DNA of 64,000 nt from Candidatus Proruminimicrobium quisquiliarum (GTDB taxonomy: Bacteria > Elusimicrobiota > Endomicrobiia > Endomicrobiales > Endomicrobiaceae). Numbering within the stretch: position 1 is the first letter of the stretch; each line of letters begins with the position of its first letter. The stretch covers positions 310,001-374,000 of the forward strand of contig JAHDRN010000001.1 of the NCBI GenBank assembly GCA_018433245.1, given 5' to 3'. A model generated the notes under the pieces. The model was not told where the DNA came from. It saw only the letters and a program-made list of their open reading frames with translations, and made no database searches. The translations under genes and the position numbers were made by a program. This document shows, piece by piece, positions 1 through 8,337 of this stretch.

Positions 1-1039
1 ACAATTTATGTCTTAATTCCAAAACTATTTCGCTGCCGTTATTTTCTCTTACAAAACCGCAGTTTCTGTAATCGCTTTTGCTTGAAGTGTCGTTGTAATC
101 CTGTGCTTTGTCATCCGGTATTCCGTCAAAAAAGCCGGCAGTATAGCCTCTGTTCTGAAGAGTGTAAAGTTCGGCCATATATATTTTAGGATTCCATTTT
201 TTAGGATTGTCATAGTAATCATCTATCGCCTGTCTGTAAACGCGTGCCGTTTGCGCCACATAATATTCAGTTTTATTTCTTCCTTCTATTTTTAAAGAGT
301 CAATGCCGGCCGAAAGTATTTCGTTGAGTTTGGGCATAAGGCATAAGTCTTTTGAATTCAAAAGATAGGTGCCTCTTTCATCTTCTTCTATAGGGTACAT
401 CTGGCCGGGACGCAATTCTTCTTCAACGTATGTTTTGTATTTCCACCTGCACGAGTGGGCGCAGGCACCCTGATTTGCGCTTCTTGACGCCATAAAAGAG
501 GAAATAAGGCATCTTCCGGAATAGCTTATGCACATTGCTCCGTGTATAAACATTTCAAGTTTTATATCGGGGCATGCTTTTCTTATTTCTTTTATTTCGT
601 TAAAACTTACTTCTCTGCCAAGCACGCAAAGAGAAGCACCCATTTTTTTCCAAAAATCAACTGTCAGCGCTGAACATACGTTTGCCTGCGTTGATATGTG
701 TATGGGAATTTTAGGCAGTTTTGAATGTATAAAATCAAATACGCCGGGATCTGAAACTATCACGCCGTCCGGATTTAATTGTTTTACGGTTTTTATGAAA
801 TTTGCAAGCTTTTCAATATCTTTGTTGCGGGAAAAAATATTTAGTGTTAAGTATATTTTTTTACCGGCGTTTCTTGCGTAATCAATTCCTTCCTGAAGTT
901 CTTCCATCGGGAAAGACGATTTTGCCCTTAACGATAAATCGGGAGTTCCCGAATAAACGGCATCGGCACCGTATAAGACGGCCGTTTTAAGTCTTGAAAG
1001 CGAACCTGCGGGAAGCAGCAATTCCGGTTTTTTATTCAT
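1..1039 (-). CDS. Peptidase U32 family protein (C-terminus beyond window)
   Basis: The reading frame starts at an ATG at 1039 and runs off the left edge, so about 346 residues are visible and the C-terminus is missing. The N-terminus MNKKPELLLPAGSLSRLKTA is typical of U32 proteins. The family signature is visible in the middle as EMFIHGAMCISYSGRCLIS, followed by further cysteines in GACAHSC. Family members include collagenase-like proteases and proteins of tRNA (TrhP) and 23S rRNA (RlhA) hydroxylation; the sequence alone does not say which. It is transcribed away from the two downstream tRNA genes. Confident at family level only. Confidence 0.9.
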   Translation of the reverse strand, partial: MNKKPELLLPAGSLSRLKTAVLYGADAVYSGTPDLSLRAKSSFPMEELQEGIDYARNAGKKIYLTLNIFSRNKDIEKLANFIKTVKQLNPDGVIVSDPGVFDFIHSKLPKIPIHISTQANVCSALTVDFWKKMGASLCVLGREVSFNEIKEIRKACPDIKLEMFIHGAMCISYSGRCLISSFMASRSANQGACAHSCRWKYKTYVEEELRPGQMYPIEEDERGTYLLNSKDLCLMPKLNEILSAGIDSLKIEGRNKTEYYVAQTARVYRQAIDDYYDNPKKWNPKIYMAELYTLQNRGYTAGFFDGIPDDKAQDYNDTSSKSDYRNCGFVRENNGSEIVLELRHKL

Positions 1040-1117
1040 ACAGACAGATTATATAATAAATTACGGTTATTTGACTACAAATAAATGTTTTGATATAATC
1101 TCGTGCTATAAACTCAT

Positions 1118-1190
1118 GTCTCCGTAGCTCAATTGGATAGAGCAACTGCCTTCTAAGCAGTAGGTTACGTGTTCAACTCACGTCGGAGAC
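1118..1190 (+). tRNA. tRNA-Arg (anticodon TCT)
   Basis: The acceptor stem GTCTCCG pairs with CGGAGAC. The D arm carries AGCTCAATTGGATAGAGC, and the anticodon stem ACTGC/GCAGT encloses loop CTTCTAA, giving anticodon TCT. The T arm ACGTG-TTCAACT-CACGT is intact. The 3' CCA is not encoded. Confidence 0.95.
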
Positions 1191-1222
1191 GTTTATTTTT
1201 TACAATCTACTTCATGATTAAC

Positions 1223-1300
1223 GGTGGCTGTAGCTCAGTTGGTTAGAGCGTCGCTCTGTGGAAGCGAAGGTCGCGGGTTCAAATCTCGTCAGCCACCCCA
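1223..1300 (+). tRNA. tRNA-His (anticodon GTG)
   Basis: The acceptor stem GTGGCTG/CAGCCAC is preceded by the extra G(-1) typical of tRNA-His, which faces discriminator C. The anticodon loop CTGTGGA gives GTG. CCA is encoded at 1298-1300, unlike the neighbouring tRNA-Arg. The accessory island starts directly downstream, but I found no second copy of the tRNA 3' end that would mark an attachment site. Confidence 0.96.
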
Positions 1301-1324
1301 GTAGTTTTCTTCTTTAACAAATTT

Positions 1325-1453
1325 ATATATCGACCGCAATGTTTTGGCTGCAGTTTTGTAATTTTAAAGCTCATTTACCAATCGCTTGCGCTTTCTTTTA
1401 TGTAAACTTCACTTTAAAATTACTTCACTTCGCTCAAAATTTTGCTGGTCTTA
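1325..1453. repeat. Dispersed intergenic hairpin repeat, copy A
   Basis: About 129 bp, closely similar to the repeat at 10540-10668. Inner arms GTAATTTTAAAG and CTTTAAAATTAC are perfect 12-bp inverted repeats. Outer arms, CGACCGCAA..TTTTG and CAAAA..TTTGCTGGTC, also pair, so transcripts from either strand could fold into one long hairpin. The conserved linker TTCACTTCGC follows the right inner arm. Apart from this repeat I see no gene or RNA between tRNA-His and 1568; positions 1454-1568 are plain AT-rich sequence. Confidence 0.8.
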
Positions 1454-1568
1454 AAAAAATAAAATAAAAACGACTTTAAATTTAAACTGTACTTTGGTAT
1501 TTTGGTTCATTATGTGCTATTTTTATTTGCAAATACAAATTAATATTAAAATTTTATAAAATCATAAA

Positions 1569-2669
1569 ATGAATATAGGTATAATAGATGCAGATCTCTT
1601 GGATAAGGGTACAAATTACCCTAATTTAGCATTGATGAAAATTAGTGCTTATAAAAAAGAACAAGGTCATTTTGTAAACTTGCTACAGTCATATAATCAG
1701 TTTTTTAATTTTGATCATGTTTATATTTCTAAAGTATTTAGTTTTACCAAAATTCCAGAGTATATTTTGGATAAAAAAAATATTACTATTGGTGGTACTG
1801 GTTTTTTTATTGATGGTGGAAAGAATCTTGATTGGAGATATGAACATCATATGCCCGATTATAACTTATATTTAGAATATGTTAATAATAAATTGGTAGA
1901 AGGCAGTTCATTACGTAATTTTGATTACTACACCAAGTATTCTCTTGGTTTTACAACAAGAGGTTGTTTTAGAAAATGTAATTTTTGTGTAAATAAAAAA
2001 TATGATCACCCAATGGCTCACTCTCCGGTATCGGAATTTTTGGATACAAATAGACCATATATAAGCTTGCTAGACGATAATTTTTTAGCTTTTAAAGATT
2101 GGGAAAGAATTTTAGATGATATAGAATCTACGGATAAACCATTTCAATTTAAGCAAGGATTAGATATAAGATTATTAACAAGTAAATCAGCTAAACGACT
2201 TTCAAAAACAAAGTATTTAGGAGATTTTATTTTTGCTTTTGATTATATTAAGGATAGGAATTTAATAGAAAAAAAATTAAATCTATGGCGTGAATATAAT
2301 CATAGAACAACCAAGTTATATATTCTTTGTGCTTTTGAATCACAAGATGAAAAAGATTTAGTTAATATATTTGAAAGACTGAAAATTTTAATGTCATATG
2401 GATGTATTCCATATTTGATGAGATATCAAAAATATAAAGACAGCATATATAAGGATATATATATTCAGTTGGCACGATGGTGTAATCAACCTCAATTTTT
2501 TAAAAAAATGTCTTTTAGAGAGTTCTGCGAAGCAAATCAGTATTATCACAAAAATAAAAAAACATTGTGTAAAGCATATAAATCTATGCTTGATTTTGAA
2601 ATAATGTTCCCTCTTATTGCTAAAAAATATTTTAATTTAAAATATGAAAAAATTAATAGATATTTTTAG
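1569..2669 (+). CDS. Radical SAM protein, first gene of the candidate novel cassette
   Basis: This 366-residue protein has the radical SAM cluster motif C133-x3-C137-x2-C140, in RGCFRKCNFC, so it should bind a 4Fe-4S cluster and cleave S-adenosylmethionine. The first ~110 residues resemble the N-terminal segment of B12-binding radical SAM proteins, but I see no cobalamin DxHxxG motif. LLDDNFLAF follows at ~168. The substrate is unknown. There is no clear Shine-Dalgarno before the ATG, so the mRNA may be leaderless. It heads a same-strand run of five AT-rich genes: the 60 bases at 2281 contain 17 G+C, against 30 in a sampled line at 16381. A nucleic-acid modifying role is inferred from the nuclease/helicase neighbours only. 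Confidence 0.8.
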   Translation: MNIGIIDADLLDKGTNYPNLALMKISAYKKEQGHFVNLLQSYNQFFNFDHVYISKVFSFTKIPEYILDKKNITIGGTGFFIDGGKNLDWRYEHHMPDYNLYLEYVNNKLVEGSSLRNFDYYTKYSLGFTTRGCFRKCNFCVNKKYDHPMAHSPVSEFLDTNRPYISLLDDNFLAFKDWERILDDIESTDKPFQFKQGLDIRLLTSKSAKRLSKTKYLGDFIFAFDYIKDRNLIEKKLNLWREYNHRTTKLYILCAFESQDEKDLVNIFERLKILMSYGCIPYLMRYQKYKDSIYKDIYIQLARWCNQPQFFKKMSFREFCEANQYYHKNKKTLCKAYKSMLDFEIMFPLIAKKYFNLKYEKINRYF

Positions 2670-2678
2670 GAGGTATTT

Positions 2679-3686
2679 ATGATGAGTAGCAAAGTTGAAT
2701 ATAGAAAAATAGAAATTAGTTTGCTTAAAACAGACATAACAAATCCTAGAATAGCTAGATTCCTTGAAATATACAAGGAATCTCCTGAAGCTATAAATGA
2801 TGCTGCTGTTTCTTTGGCGCTGGGTATTGGAAGTTTGGATTGTGCGACTTTAGAAGAATCAATAAAAGCCAATAATGGAATTATTCACCCAATTATAGTG
2901 AATAAGACAAAAAACAATGAGTTTATAGTTATTGAAGGCAACACTAGAGTACAAATATATAAAAATTATCAAAAAAGGCAAGTTGCAGGAGATTGGGATA
3001 CAATACCAGCAGTTATATATTCTGATATTTCAGAGAATGAAATTGATTCTATAAGGCTGCAATCTCATTTAGTTGGACCTAGAGATTGGGACCCATATTC
3101 AAAAGCTAAATTTCTAAATTCCCTAAGCAACCAAGCAAGATTGCCAATGTCCCAATTAGTTTCATTTTGTGGAGGAAATGCCAACGAAGTAAAAAAAATG
3201 ATAGATGCATATAATGATATGGAAACTTATTATAGACCAAATTTACCTAGTGATAATGATTTTGATGAGAAAAAATTTTCAGCCTTTAAAGAATTGCAAA
3301 ATAGAAGTATATTAGAAAGTTTAATCAAGTATGGTTATACAAAAGTTGATTTTGGAAAGTGGGTTATAAATGATAACATAGATAAAATGCAGAATGTTCG
3401 TATGCTACCACTTATTTTAAAAAATAATAAGGCAAAAGAAGTTTTCTTAAAAGAGAATGCAACAGAAGCTGAAAAAATTTTACATGTAGAAGAATTTAAG
3501 GATAAAGATTTTAATAATTTATCATATGATTATCTTGCAGCATATTTAACAAATAAATTAGAAGATATTAAATATGAAGAGATTAGAAATTTAAGAAGTA
3601 ATGCAAGCTATGAAGACAAAAAGACAACATTATTGACTTTAATGGATACATTGAAGTTTATCGTTGACGATATAAATAAGGAATAG
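2679..3686 (+). CDS. ParB-like (ParB/Srx-superfamily) protein 1
   Basis: 335 residues. The N-terminal domain carries ParB-superfamily features: NPR at 22-24, an IHPIIV strand at 69-74, and EGNTR at 86-90, corresponding to the nucleotide-binding GxxR region of ParB and the DGQxR motifs of DndB and SspE. A second motif, HLVGPRDWDPY at 130-140, recurs in the ParB-like protein at 5588. The rest is helical without a recognised domain. A strong AGGAGG precedes the ATG, 9 bases after the radical SAM stop codon. There is no ParA partner and no sign of a plasmid partition site, so chromosome segregation is unlikely. Function is unknown; a nucleotide-dependent DNA sensor or switch is my inference. Confidence 0.75.
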   Translation: MMSSKVEYRKIEISLLKTDITNPRIARFLEIYKESPEAINDAAVSLALGIGSLDCATLEESIKANNGIIHPIIVNKTKNNEFIVIEGNTRVQIYKNYQKRQVAGDWDTIPAVIYSDISENEIDSIRLQSHLVGPRDWDPYSKAKFLNSLSNQARLPMSQLVSFCGGNANEVKKMIDAYNDMETYYRPNLPSDNDFDEKKFSAFKELQNRSILESLIKYGYTKVDFGKWVINDNIDKMQNVRMLPLILKNNKAKEVFLKENATEAEKILHVEEFKDKDFNNLSYDYLAAYLTNKLEDIKYEEIRNLRSNASYEDKKTTLLTLMDTLKFIVDDINKE

Positions 3687-3689
3687 ATA

Positions 3690-4106
3690 ATGTTAGAATC
3701 ATTGAAACATAGTGATTTAGTCCAAAAGATTTATGTTGTATTTAAAGGAATAATTCCGGTACACTCATACTGCTTTGTATGTATCGATTCTATTGAAAGT
3801 GTACAAAAACCTCCGAAAATAAATTCTAGTTACATTCCAGACCTTTATTATTTTTCTAACAATCTCTTTTTGATAGGTGAAGCAAAAACCACAAGAGATT
3901 TAAGTAGAGAACATAGTATAGAACAATATAAATGTTTTTTAGATGCTTGCTTGCAACATAAAAATAACAGTAGTTTTATATTAGGAGTTGAGTGGAATGA
4001 TTTTGTTACTGCAAAAAATATGTTAAGAAAATTAAAAAAACAGTATGGTTATGATGCAATAAATATAACAGTTGTAAATGATTTTGGACTTGTAAATACG
4101 ATATGA
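3690..4106 (+). CDS. Small PD-(D/E)XK-type nuclease-like protein
   Basis: 138 residues. The core shows P50-D51 at the start of one strand, then G63-E64-A65-K66 after a second strand (LFLIGEAKT), and a later helix HSIEQYKCFLDAC. This spacing matches the D...ExK active site of the PD-(D/E)XK superfamily (restriction-endonuclease-like, VRR-NUC or Mrr-like). The protein is shorter than a typical restriction enzyme and has no DNA-binding domain of its own, which fits a subunit working with the helicase. It starts 3 bases after the ParB-like gene and its stop overlaps the helicase start by 4 bases (ATGA), implying translational coupling. Confidence 0.7.
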   Translation: MLESLKHSDLVQKIYVVFKGIIPVHSYCFVCIDSIESVQKPPKINSSYIPDLYYFSNNLFLIGEAKTTRDLSREHSIEQYKCFLDACLQHKNNSSFILGVEWNDFVTAKNMLRKLKKQYGYDAINITVVNDFGLVNTI

Positions 4107-5575
4107 ATAAAATTCGACTAAAAAAAGAACCTTCTCTTATAGCAAAATTGAATTCATTCCCATATCAACAAGAAGCATTTAATGCTATAAAAGATTTAAA
4201 ATACTCAGCTATTTTTCATGAACAAGGATTAGGAAAGACGAAAATAGCCATAGATCTTATATTGTATTGGCTTAAAAATAAAGATATAGATACTGTATTA
4301 GTGTTTACAAAAAAACAACTTGTTCAAAATTGGATTAATGAATTTAAAATTCATACAGATATAAAACCTTCAATTTTAACCAATAATAAAAGAGATAATT
4401 TTTTTGTTTTTAATGGAACATCTCGTGTCATTGTTGCTAATTTTGAAATTGTATTATCTGAAAAAGAGAGAATTTTTTTATTTTCTAAAGCAAGAAATCT
4501 TGCAATAATTATTGATGAATCTACAAAATTGAAAAATCCAGAATCAGCAATAGCTAAGAATTTCCATTCTCTATCGGATAGTTTTAAAATCAAGACAATA
4601 ATGACAGGAACTCCAATAGCAAATAGACCTTATGATATTTGGTCTCAAATTTTCTTTTTAGATAGAGGAGATAGTTTAGGTGTTAATTTTTCAGCATTTA
4701 AAAGTAAGACTGATCTCGAAAATGAGCTTGGTAAAAGTAGTTGTAAAAGAAAATATTTTGAAGACAATGTATCTTTGATTTTTGATAAGATAAAAAAATT
4801 TTCAATAAGAGAAACAAAAAATAGTCATATTATTACTTTGCCGGATAAAAAGTATATCAATATTAATGCTAAATTTGAACAGACACAAAAAAAATTATAT
4901 GACAAAGTTAAACAAAATATTGCTATTTTAATTCAGAAAAATGACAAAGTGTTTTTGGATAATTATAATTCTATTTTAAAAAAATTATTAAGATTAGTTC
5001 AGGTTGCATCAAATCCAATATTAATTGATGAAATGTATGGTTGTATGTCAGGTAAAGAACAAGAGTTAATAAAAATTGTTGATGTTATTATGGAAAAAAA
5101 TGAAAAATGTATCATATGGACTAGTTTTATTGAAAATGTGGAATATTTTTTTAAAAAGTATTCAAAATATAATCCAGTAAAGATACATGGTGGAATGAAA
5201 ATTTATGATAGAAATAAATCAGTTGATAAATTTAAGAATGATGAATATAGGATTTTGTTTGCAACTCCTCAATCGTCAAAAGAAGGTCTTACATTAACCA
5301 TGGCTAATCATGTTATTTTTTATGATAGAAGTTTTAGTCTTGATGATTATTTGCAAGCACAAGATAGAATACATAGAATATCTCAGAAAAAAACATGTTA
5401 TGTATATAACATAATTCTTCAAGATAGTATTGATATATGGATAGACCTATTATTAAAAGCAAAACAAAATGCAGCATCATTGGCACAAGGGGATATTTCA
5501 AAAAATGAATATCAACGTATATCAGATTATACTTTTGCTACTATTATAAAAAAAATATTATCTTTAGAACATTAG
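4103..5575 (+). CDS. SNF2/superfamily 2 DNA helicase-translocase
   Basis: 490 residues with a full SF2 motor. Motif I is HEQGLGKT (39-46), motif II DEST (138-141, where SNF2 proteins usually have DEAH), and motif III TGTPIANRP (168-176). In the second RecA domain, IIWTSF (~337-342), the GLTLTMANHVIFYD region and motif VI QAQDRIHRISQ (418-428) match the SNF2-type QxxDRxHRxGQ. There are no accessory DNA-binding or nuclease domains, so it is close to a minimal motor. Coupled by ATGA overlap to the PD-(D/E)XK gene, it probably supplies ATP-driven DNA translocation for that nuclease. The pairing resembles helicase-nuclease modules of several restriction and anti-phage systems. Confidence 0.88.
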   Translation: MNKIRLKKEPSLIAKLNSFPYQQEAFNAIKDLKYSAIFHEQGLGKTKIAIDLILYWLKNKDIDTVLVFTKKQLVQNWINEFKIHTDIKPSILTNNKRDNFFVFNGTSRVIVANFEIVLSEKERIFLFSKARNLAIIIDESTKLKNPESAIAKNFHSLSDSFKIKTIMTGTPIANRPYDIWSQIFFLDRGDSLGVNFSAFKSKTDLENELGKSSCKRKYFEDNVSLIFDKIKKFSIRETKNSHIITLPDKKYININAKFEQTQKKLYDKVKQNIAILIQKNDKVFLDNYNSILKKLLRLVQVASNPILIDEMYGCMSGKEQELIKIVDVIMEKNEKCIIWTSFIENVEYFFKKYSKYNPVKIHGGMKIYDRNKSVDKFKNDEYRILFATPQSSKEGLTLTMANHVIFYDRSFSLDDYLQAQDRIHRISQKKTCYVYNIILQDSIDIWIDLLLKAKQNAASLAQGDISKNEYQRISDYTFATIIKKILSLEH

Positions 5576-5587
5576 GGGGGGATTTAG

Positions 5588-6568
5588 ATGCAAAATAAAT
5601 TAGTCATAGGCAAAAAAGAATATTTAGTAGAAGAAAAAGATATAAATCATTCAGAGTTATGTTTTTATTCGGAAAATCCGCGTATCTATTCAGTGTTAGA
5701 TGCTGAAAATGAAAATCCAACGCAAGAAATTATTGAAGAAACATTGTCACAAATGGACCATGTCAAACAATTAAAAATTTCTATTCTAGCAAATGGTGGC
5801 TTGATAGACCCAATAATAGTTAGAGATGGTGATTATGTAGTTCTTGAAGGGAATAGTAGACTAGCTGCCTATAGACTTTTATCAAAAAATGACCCTATAA
5901 AATGGGGGAGAATAAAATGTAAAGTTTTGCCAAAAAATATATCAGAAGCAGCAATATTTACTTTATTAGGACAGTATCATATTATAGGTAGAAAAGATTG
6001 GAGCCCTTATGAACAAGCTGGGTATTTATATAGAAAGAAAATGACAACAGGTGAGGACATAAAAATTATTTCGGAAGAATTAGGATTAGCTTCAAATACT
6101 GCTAAACAATATGTTGAAATATATTCCTTTATGAAAGAACATAATGAATTAAAACAAGAAAAATGGAGTTATTACGAAGAATATTTAAAAAATCAAGGGA
6201 TTAAAAATTATCGCAAAACCTTTGACAGAATTGATGCGCAAATTGTTAAAAAAATAAAAAATGGAGAAATTCGTTTAGCACGGGATATTAGATCTCTAGG
6301 TTATATTGCCAAATCGGATTCTAAAGTTGCTAGAAGGTTAATGGGTGAAATAATTGATGGTAAAATTGATTTGTATTCAGCATATGAAAGATTTGAAGAG
6401 AGTGGCAAAACAGGACATTCTTTTTTAATTTTAAATAAATTTAGAAAAAGAATTAGAGAAGATGATTTTAAAAAAGACCTTGCAAACGAAAAACAAGATG
6501 TGGTTTTATTTGAATTAAAAAAAATAAGGTTAGAAGTTGAAAAAATTATAAAAACATTAGAAAATTAA
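5588..6568 (+). CDS. ParB-like (ParB/Srx-superfamily) protein 2
   Basis: 326 residues. It shares with the protein at 2679 the order NPR (30-32), LIDPIIV, EGNSR (87-91) and HIIGRKDWSPY (131-141), so the two are probably ancient paralogues. A helix-turn-helix-like stretch, ISEELGLASNTAKQYVEIYSF, follows at about 156-176, as in true ParB proteins. The C-terminal half is rich in Lys and Glu, with a possible terminal coiled coil. A G-rich ribosome-binding site (AGGGGGGGA) precedes the ATG. It closes the AT-rich cassette; the next gene is on the other strand. The role is unknown. Confidence 0.75.
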   Translation: MQNKLVIGKKEYLVEEKDINHSELCFYSENPRIYSVLDAENENPTQEIIEETLSQMDHVKQLKISILANGGLIDPIIVRDGDYVVLEGNSRLAAYRLLSKNDPIKWGRIKCKVLPKNISEAAIFTLLGQYHIIGRKDWSPYEQAGYLYRKKMTTGEDIKIISEELGLASNTAKQYVEIYSFMKEHNELKQEKWSYYEEYLKNQGIKNYRKTFDRIDAQIVKKIKNGEIRLARDIRSLGYIAKSDSKVARRLMGEIIDGKIDLYSAYERFEESGKTGHSFLILNKFRKRIREDDFKKDLANEKQDVVLFELKKIRLEVEKIIKTLEN

Positions 6569-6654
6569 TAAAATAATAAAATTTATCTAGTCTATAAATT
6601 GATTGTAATTCCAAAGATTATAGTTTCCTATCTAATGATAAATAATCTATTTCA

Positions 6655-6775
6655 AAAACCTATATCTCTTTTTGGGTTTTTGGACTATAATTGTAGTAGC
6701 TTCTAAATTGGCGGTTCGTTATGAGAAAAAATCACAAGGGTTTTATCTAAAACATTTCTAATAGGATTTGGTAGC
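6655..6775 (+). pseudogene. Decayed 5' end of a cation-efflux gene; left copy of a direct repeat
   Basis: A stretch of 33 identical bases (6659-6691 and 9531-9563) begins similarity with the leader of the efflux gene at 9602. Similarity continues through GTAGTAGCT, the TGGCGGT segment and an ATGAG start at 6721. The reading frame then gives MRKNHKGFI and a stop, against MRKKSKGFS in the intact gene, and fades near 6775. So this is a leader plus about 18 codons of a duplicated efflux gene. It lies in the otherwise gene-free gap 6569-6861. Confidence 0.72.
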
Positions 6776-6861
6776 TTTTTTACTGAAAATATACTATTGT
6801 TTCAGTTTAAAAGAGGAAAATTAGTCCTTAAAACAAAAACTTCATTACAAGTTATAAGTTT

Positions 6862-7665
6862 TTATTTAAGATTTTTGCAGAGAGAGATTATAAAATCTTT
6901 ATTTAGTAAATTTAATTCGTTTATATCAAACAAGAAATTTCTTACATCTTCTCGGATTAGCTTAAAATCTGTTTTTTGAATTTTATCTATAACAAAATCT
7001 ATAAAGTTATTATCGGTAATTTTTAAATCTTTTTTTTCTGTTTGATATATGGCATTATTTAATAATTTTATATTTGGTTTTATTTTCTTTGATAAATACC
7101 AGACTAAATCATAAAAATCTCTGCCTTTTGTATATTTCCTAAAAAAACAAGCATGCAGTTTAGTAGCAAACATTGACGATAAGTCAAAAGACGTCACTTG
7201 GAACAAATATGTTTTATTTATTAACATAGTTTCTAAAGTCCAATCTTTAGGCGGATTAGTGTCTATTTCAAATTTTATAGATAACTTTTGATTATCAAAA
7301 ATTGATAAGTTCAATTCTTTTAATATCTTTGGAAACTTTAAAAAAGCAGAATGAACGTTGTTTGTAGTTTTAGGCGTCGTTTCAACTAGTATATTGTTTT
7401 GTTTAAAAAAATTTACGATATTATCATTTATTTTATTAAAGTCATATTGTTTTTTATTTATTAAAGAAAAATCCAGATCTTCTGAAAATCTGTTAATATC
7501 AAATAATATTCTTAATGCAGTTCCGCCCAAAAAAGCTATGTTATTAAATGCTTTTTGGTCATATATGTTTTTTAAAACCATTATTTGTAAAAATTCTCTC
7601 AAATAGTTTGTTTTTTCTTGTACTGATGTTGAGTTCTTTAATTGTTGTTTAATAACTTCTATCAT
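6862..7665 (-). CDS. abiEii: AbiEii-type nucleotidyltransferase toxin
   Basis: 267 residues of the AbiEii/AbiGii toxin family, a nucleotidyltransferase fold. FLGGTALR (45-52) and RFSEDLDFSL (59-68) are the family's GG..S/T and DxD active-site motifs, and KGRDFYDLVWYL is the usual downstream motif. Related toxins (MenA/AbiEii) block growth by transferring nucleotides, in known cases to tRNA. The start overlaps the end of the antitoxin gene by 17 bases, the usual antitoxin-first AbiE order. It probably acts in phage-induced growth arrest. Confidence 0.9.
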   Translation of the reverse strand: MIEVIKQQLKNSTSVQEKTNYLREFLQIMVLKNIYDQKAFNNIAFLGGTALRILFDINRFSEDLDFSLINKKQYDFNKINDNIVNFFKQNNILVETTPKTTNNVHSAFLKFPKILKELNLSIFDNQKLSIKFEIDTNPPKDWTLETMLINKTYLFQVTSFDLSSMFATKLHACFFRKYTKGRDFYDLVWYLSKKIKPNIKLLNNAIYQTEKKDLKITDNNFIDFVIDKIQKTDFKLIREDVRNFLFDINELNLLNKDFIISLCKNLK

Positions 7666-8296
7666 TTATATTCCCCTTTATAACTTTAATTAAATTATTA
7701 ATTACAATTATTAATTTTTTATTATTAAAAAGTTTTGTAAACAGTAATAACTTTTTAATATTCAATATATGTAAATTTTGAAATCTATAAGATGTTTCAA
7801 AAATATCTTTATCATTTTTATCAAATTTTGATAAATTAAAATATATAAAATCTGTTATAGCTTTTTCCGGCTCTGCCAGAAAATATTTCATGCCGTTATT
7901 ATCAGAAACTTGAATAAATCCTCTAAAAGCTGAAATTTTTATTGATTGATATGAAAATAAACCAAATTCATTTTGAAATTTAGCAGTTTTTTTAGTTGAA
8001 ACGGACGTAATATTCATAACAGTTTCAGGAATAAGCGCATATAAACTTAAAGCATATTCTAAGCTGACATAAGACGGGGAATATAATTGATTGGCAATAA
8101 ATACATTGCTGACATTTATTTTTCTATCATTTTTGTTTAATACATATAACCCTTTTTTTAACTGACTGATTAATCCTTTTTTAGTCCAATTATTTAATTG
8201 ATTATATGCAGTTTGAAAATTACATCCTTTAACTGAATCATTACTGTTAATAACAGGATAATTTTGAAAATAATCTTTAAATTCTGTATATTTCAT
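7649..8296 (-). CDS. abiEi: AbiEi-type antitoxin and autorepressor
   Basis: 215 residues. The N-terminal ~60 residues form a winged helix (FQTAYNQLNNWTKKGLISQL, then KKGLYVL), and the rest matches the AbiEi antitoxin C-terminal domain (SYVSLEYALSLY, with LAEPEKAITDFIYF later). AbiE is a type IV toxin-antitoxin system in which AbiEi represses its own promoter by binding inverted repeats. Exactly such a repeat lies 12 bases upstream of the start codon, at 8308-8329. Confidence 0.88.
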   Translation of the reverse strand: MKYTEFKDYFQNYPVINSNDSVKGCNFQTAYNQLNNWTKKGLISQLKKGLYVLNKNDRKINVSNVFIANQLYSPSYVSLEYALSLYALIPETVMNITSVSTKKTAKFQNEFGLFSYQSIKISAFRGFIQVSDNNGMKYFLAEPEKAITDFIYFNLSKFDKNDKDIFETSYRFQNLHILNIKKLLLFTKLFNNKKLIIVINNLIKVIKGNINDRSY

Positions 8297-8307
8297 ATTA
8301 TTTCCTT

Positions 8308-8329
8308 AATTACCAATAAATTGGTAATT
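8308..8329 (-). promoter_or_regulatory. Perfect 22-bp palindromic operator of abiE
   Basis: AATTACCAAT-AA-ATTGGTAATT has 10-bp arms without mismatch, between the -10 box of the abiE promoter and the abiEi start codon. The position and the known autoregulation of AbiE systems make it the likely AbiEi binding site. Confidence 0.8.
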
Positions 8330-8337
8330 GCAGAAAT

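Noticed and set aside
528-990. Plus-strand open frames at the left end
   Set aside because: They lie opposite the clear U32 gene and show no family features.
1223-1300. tRNA-His as attachment site of an integrated element
   Set aside because: No second copy of the tRNA 3' end was found through 10.7 kb and no integrase is present; only proximity remains.
2679-3686. Plasmid or chromosome partition (ParABS) locus
   Set aside because: No ParA, no parS-like 16-bp sites seen, and the ParB-like proteins lie in a nuclease/helicase context.
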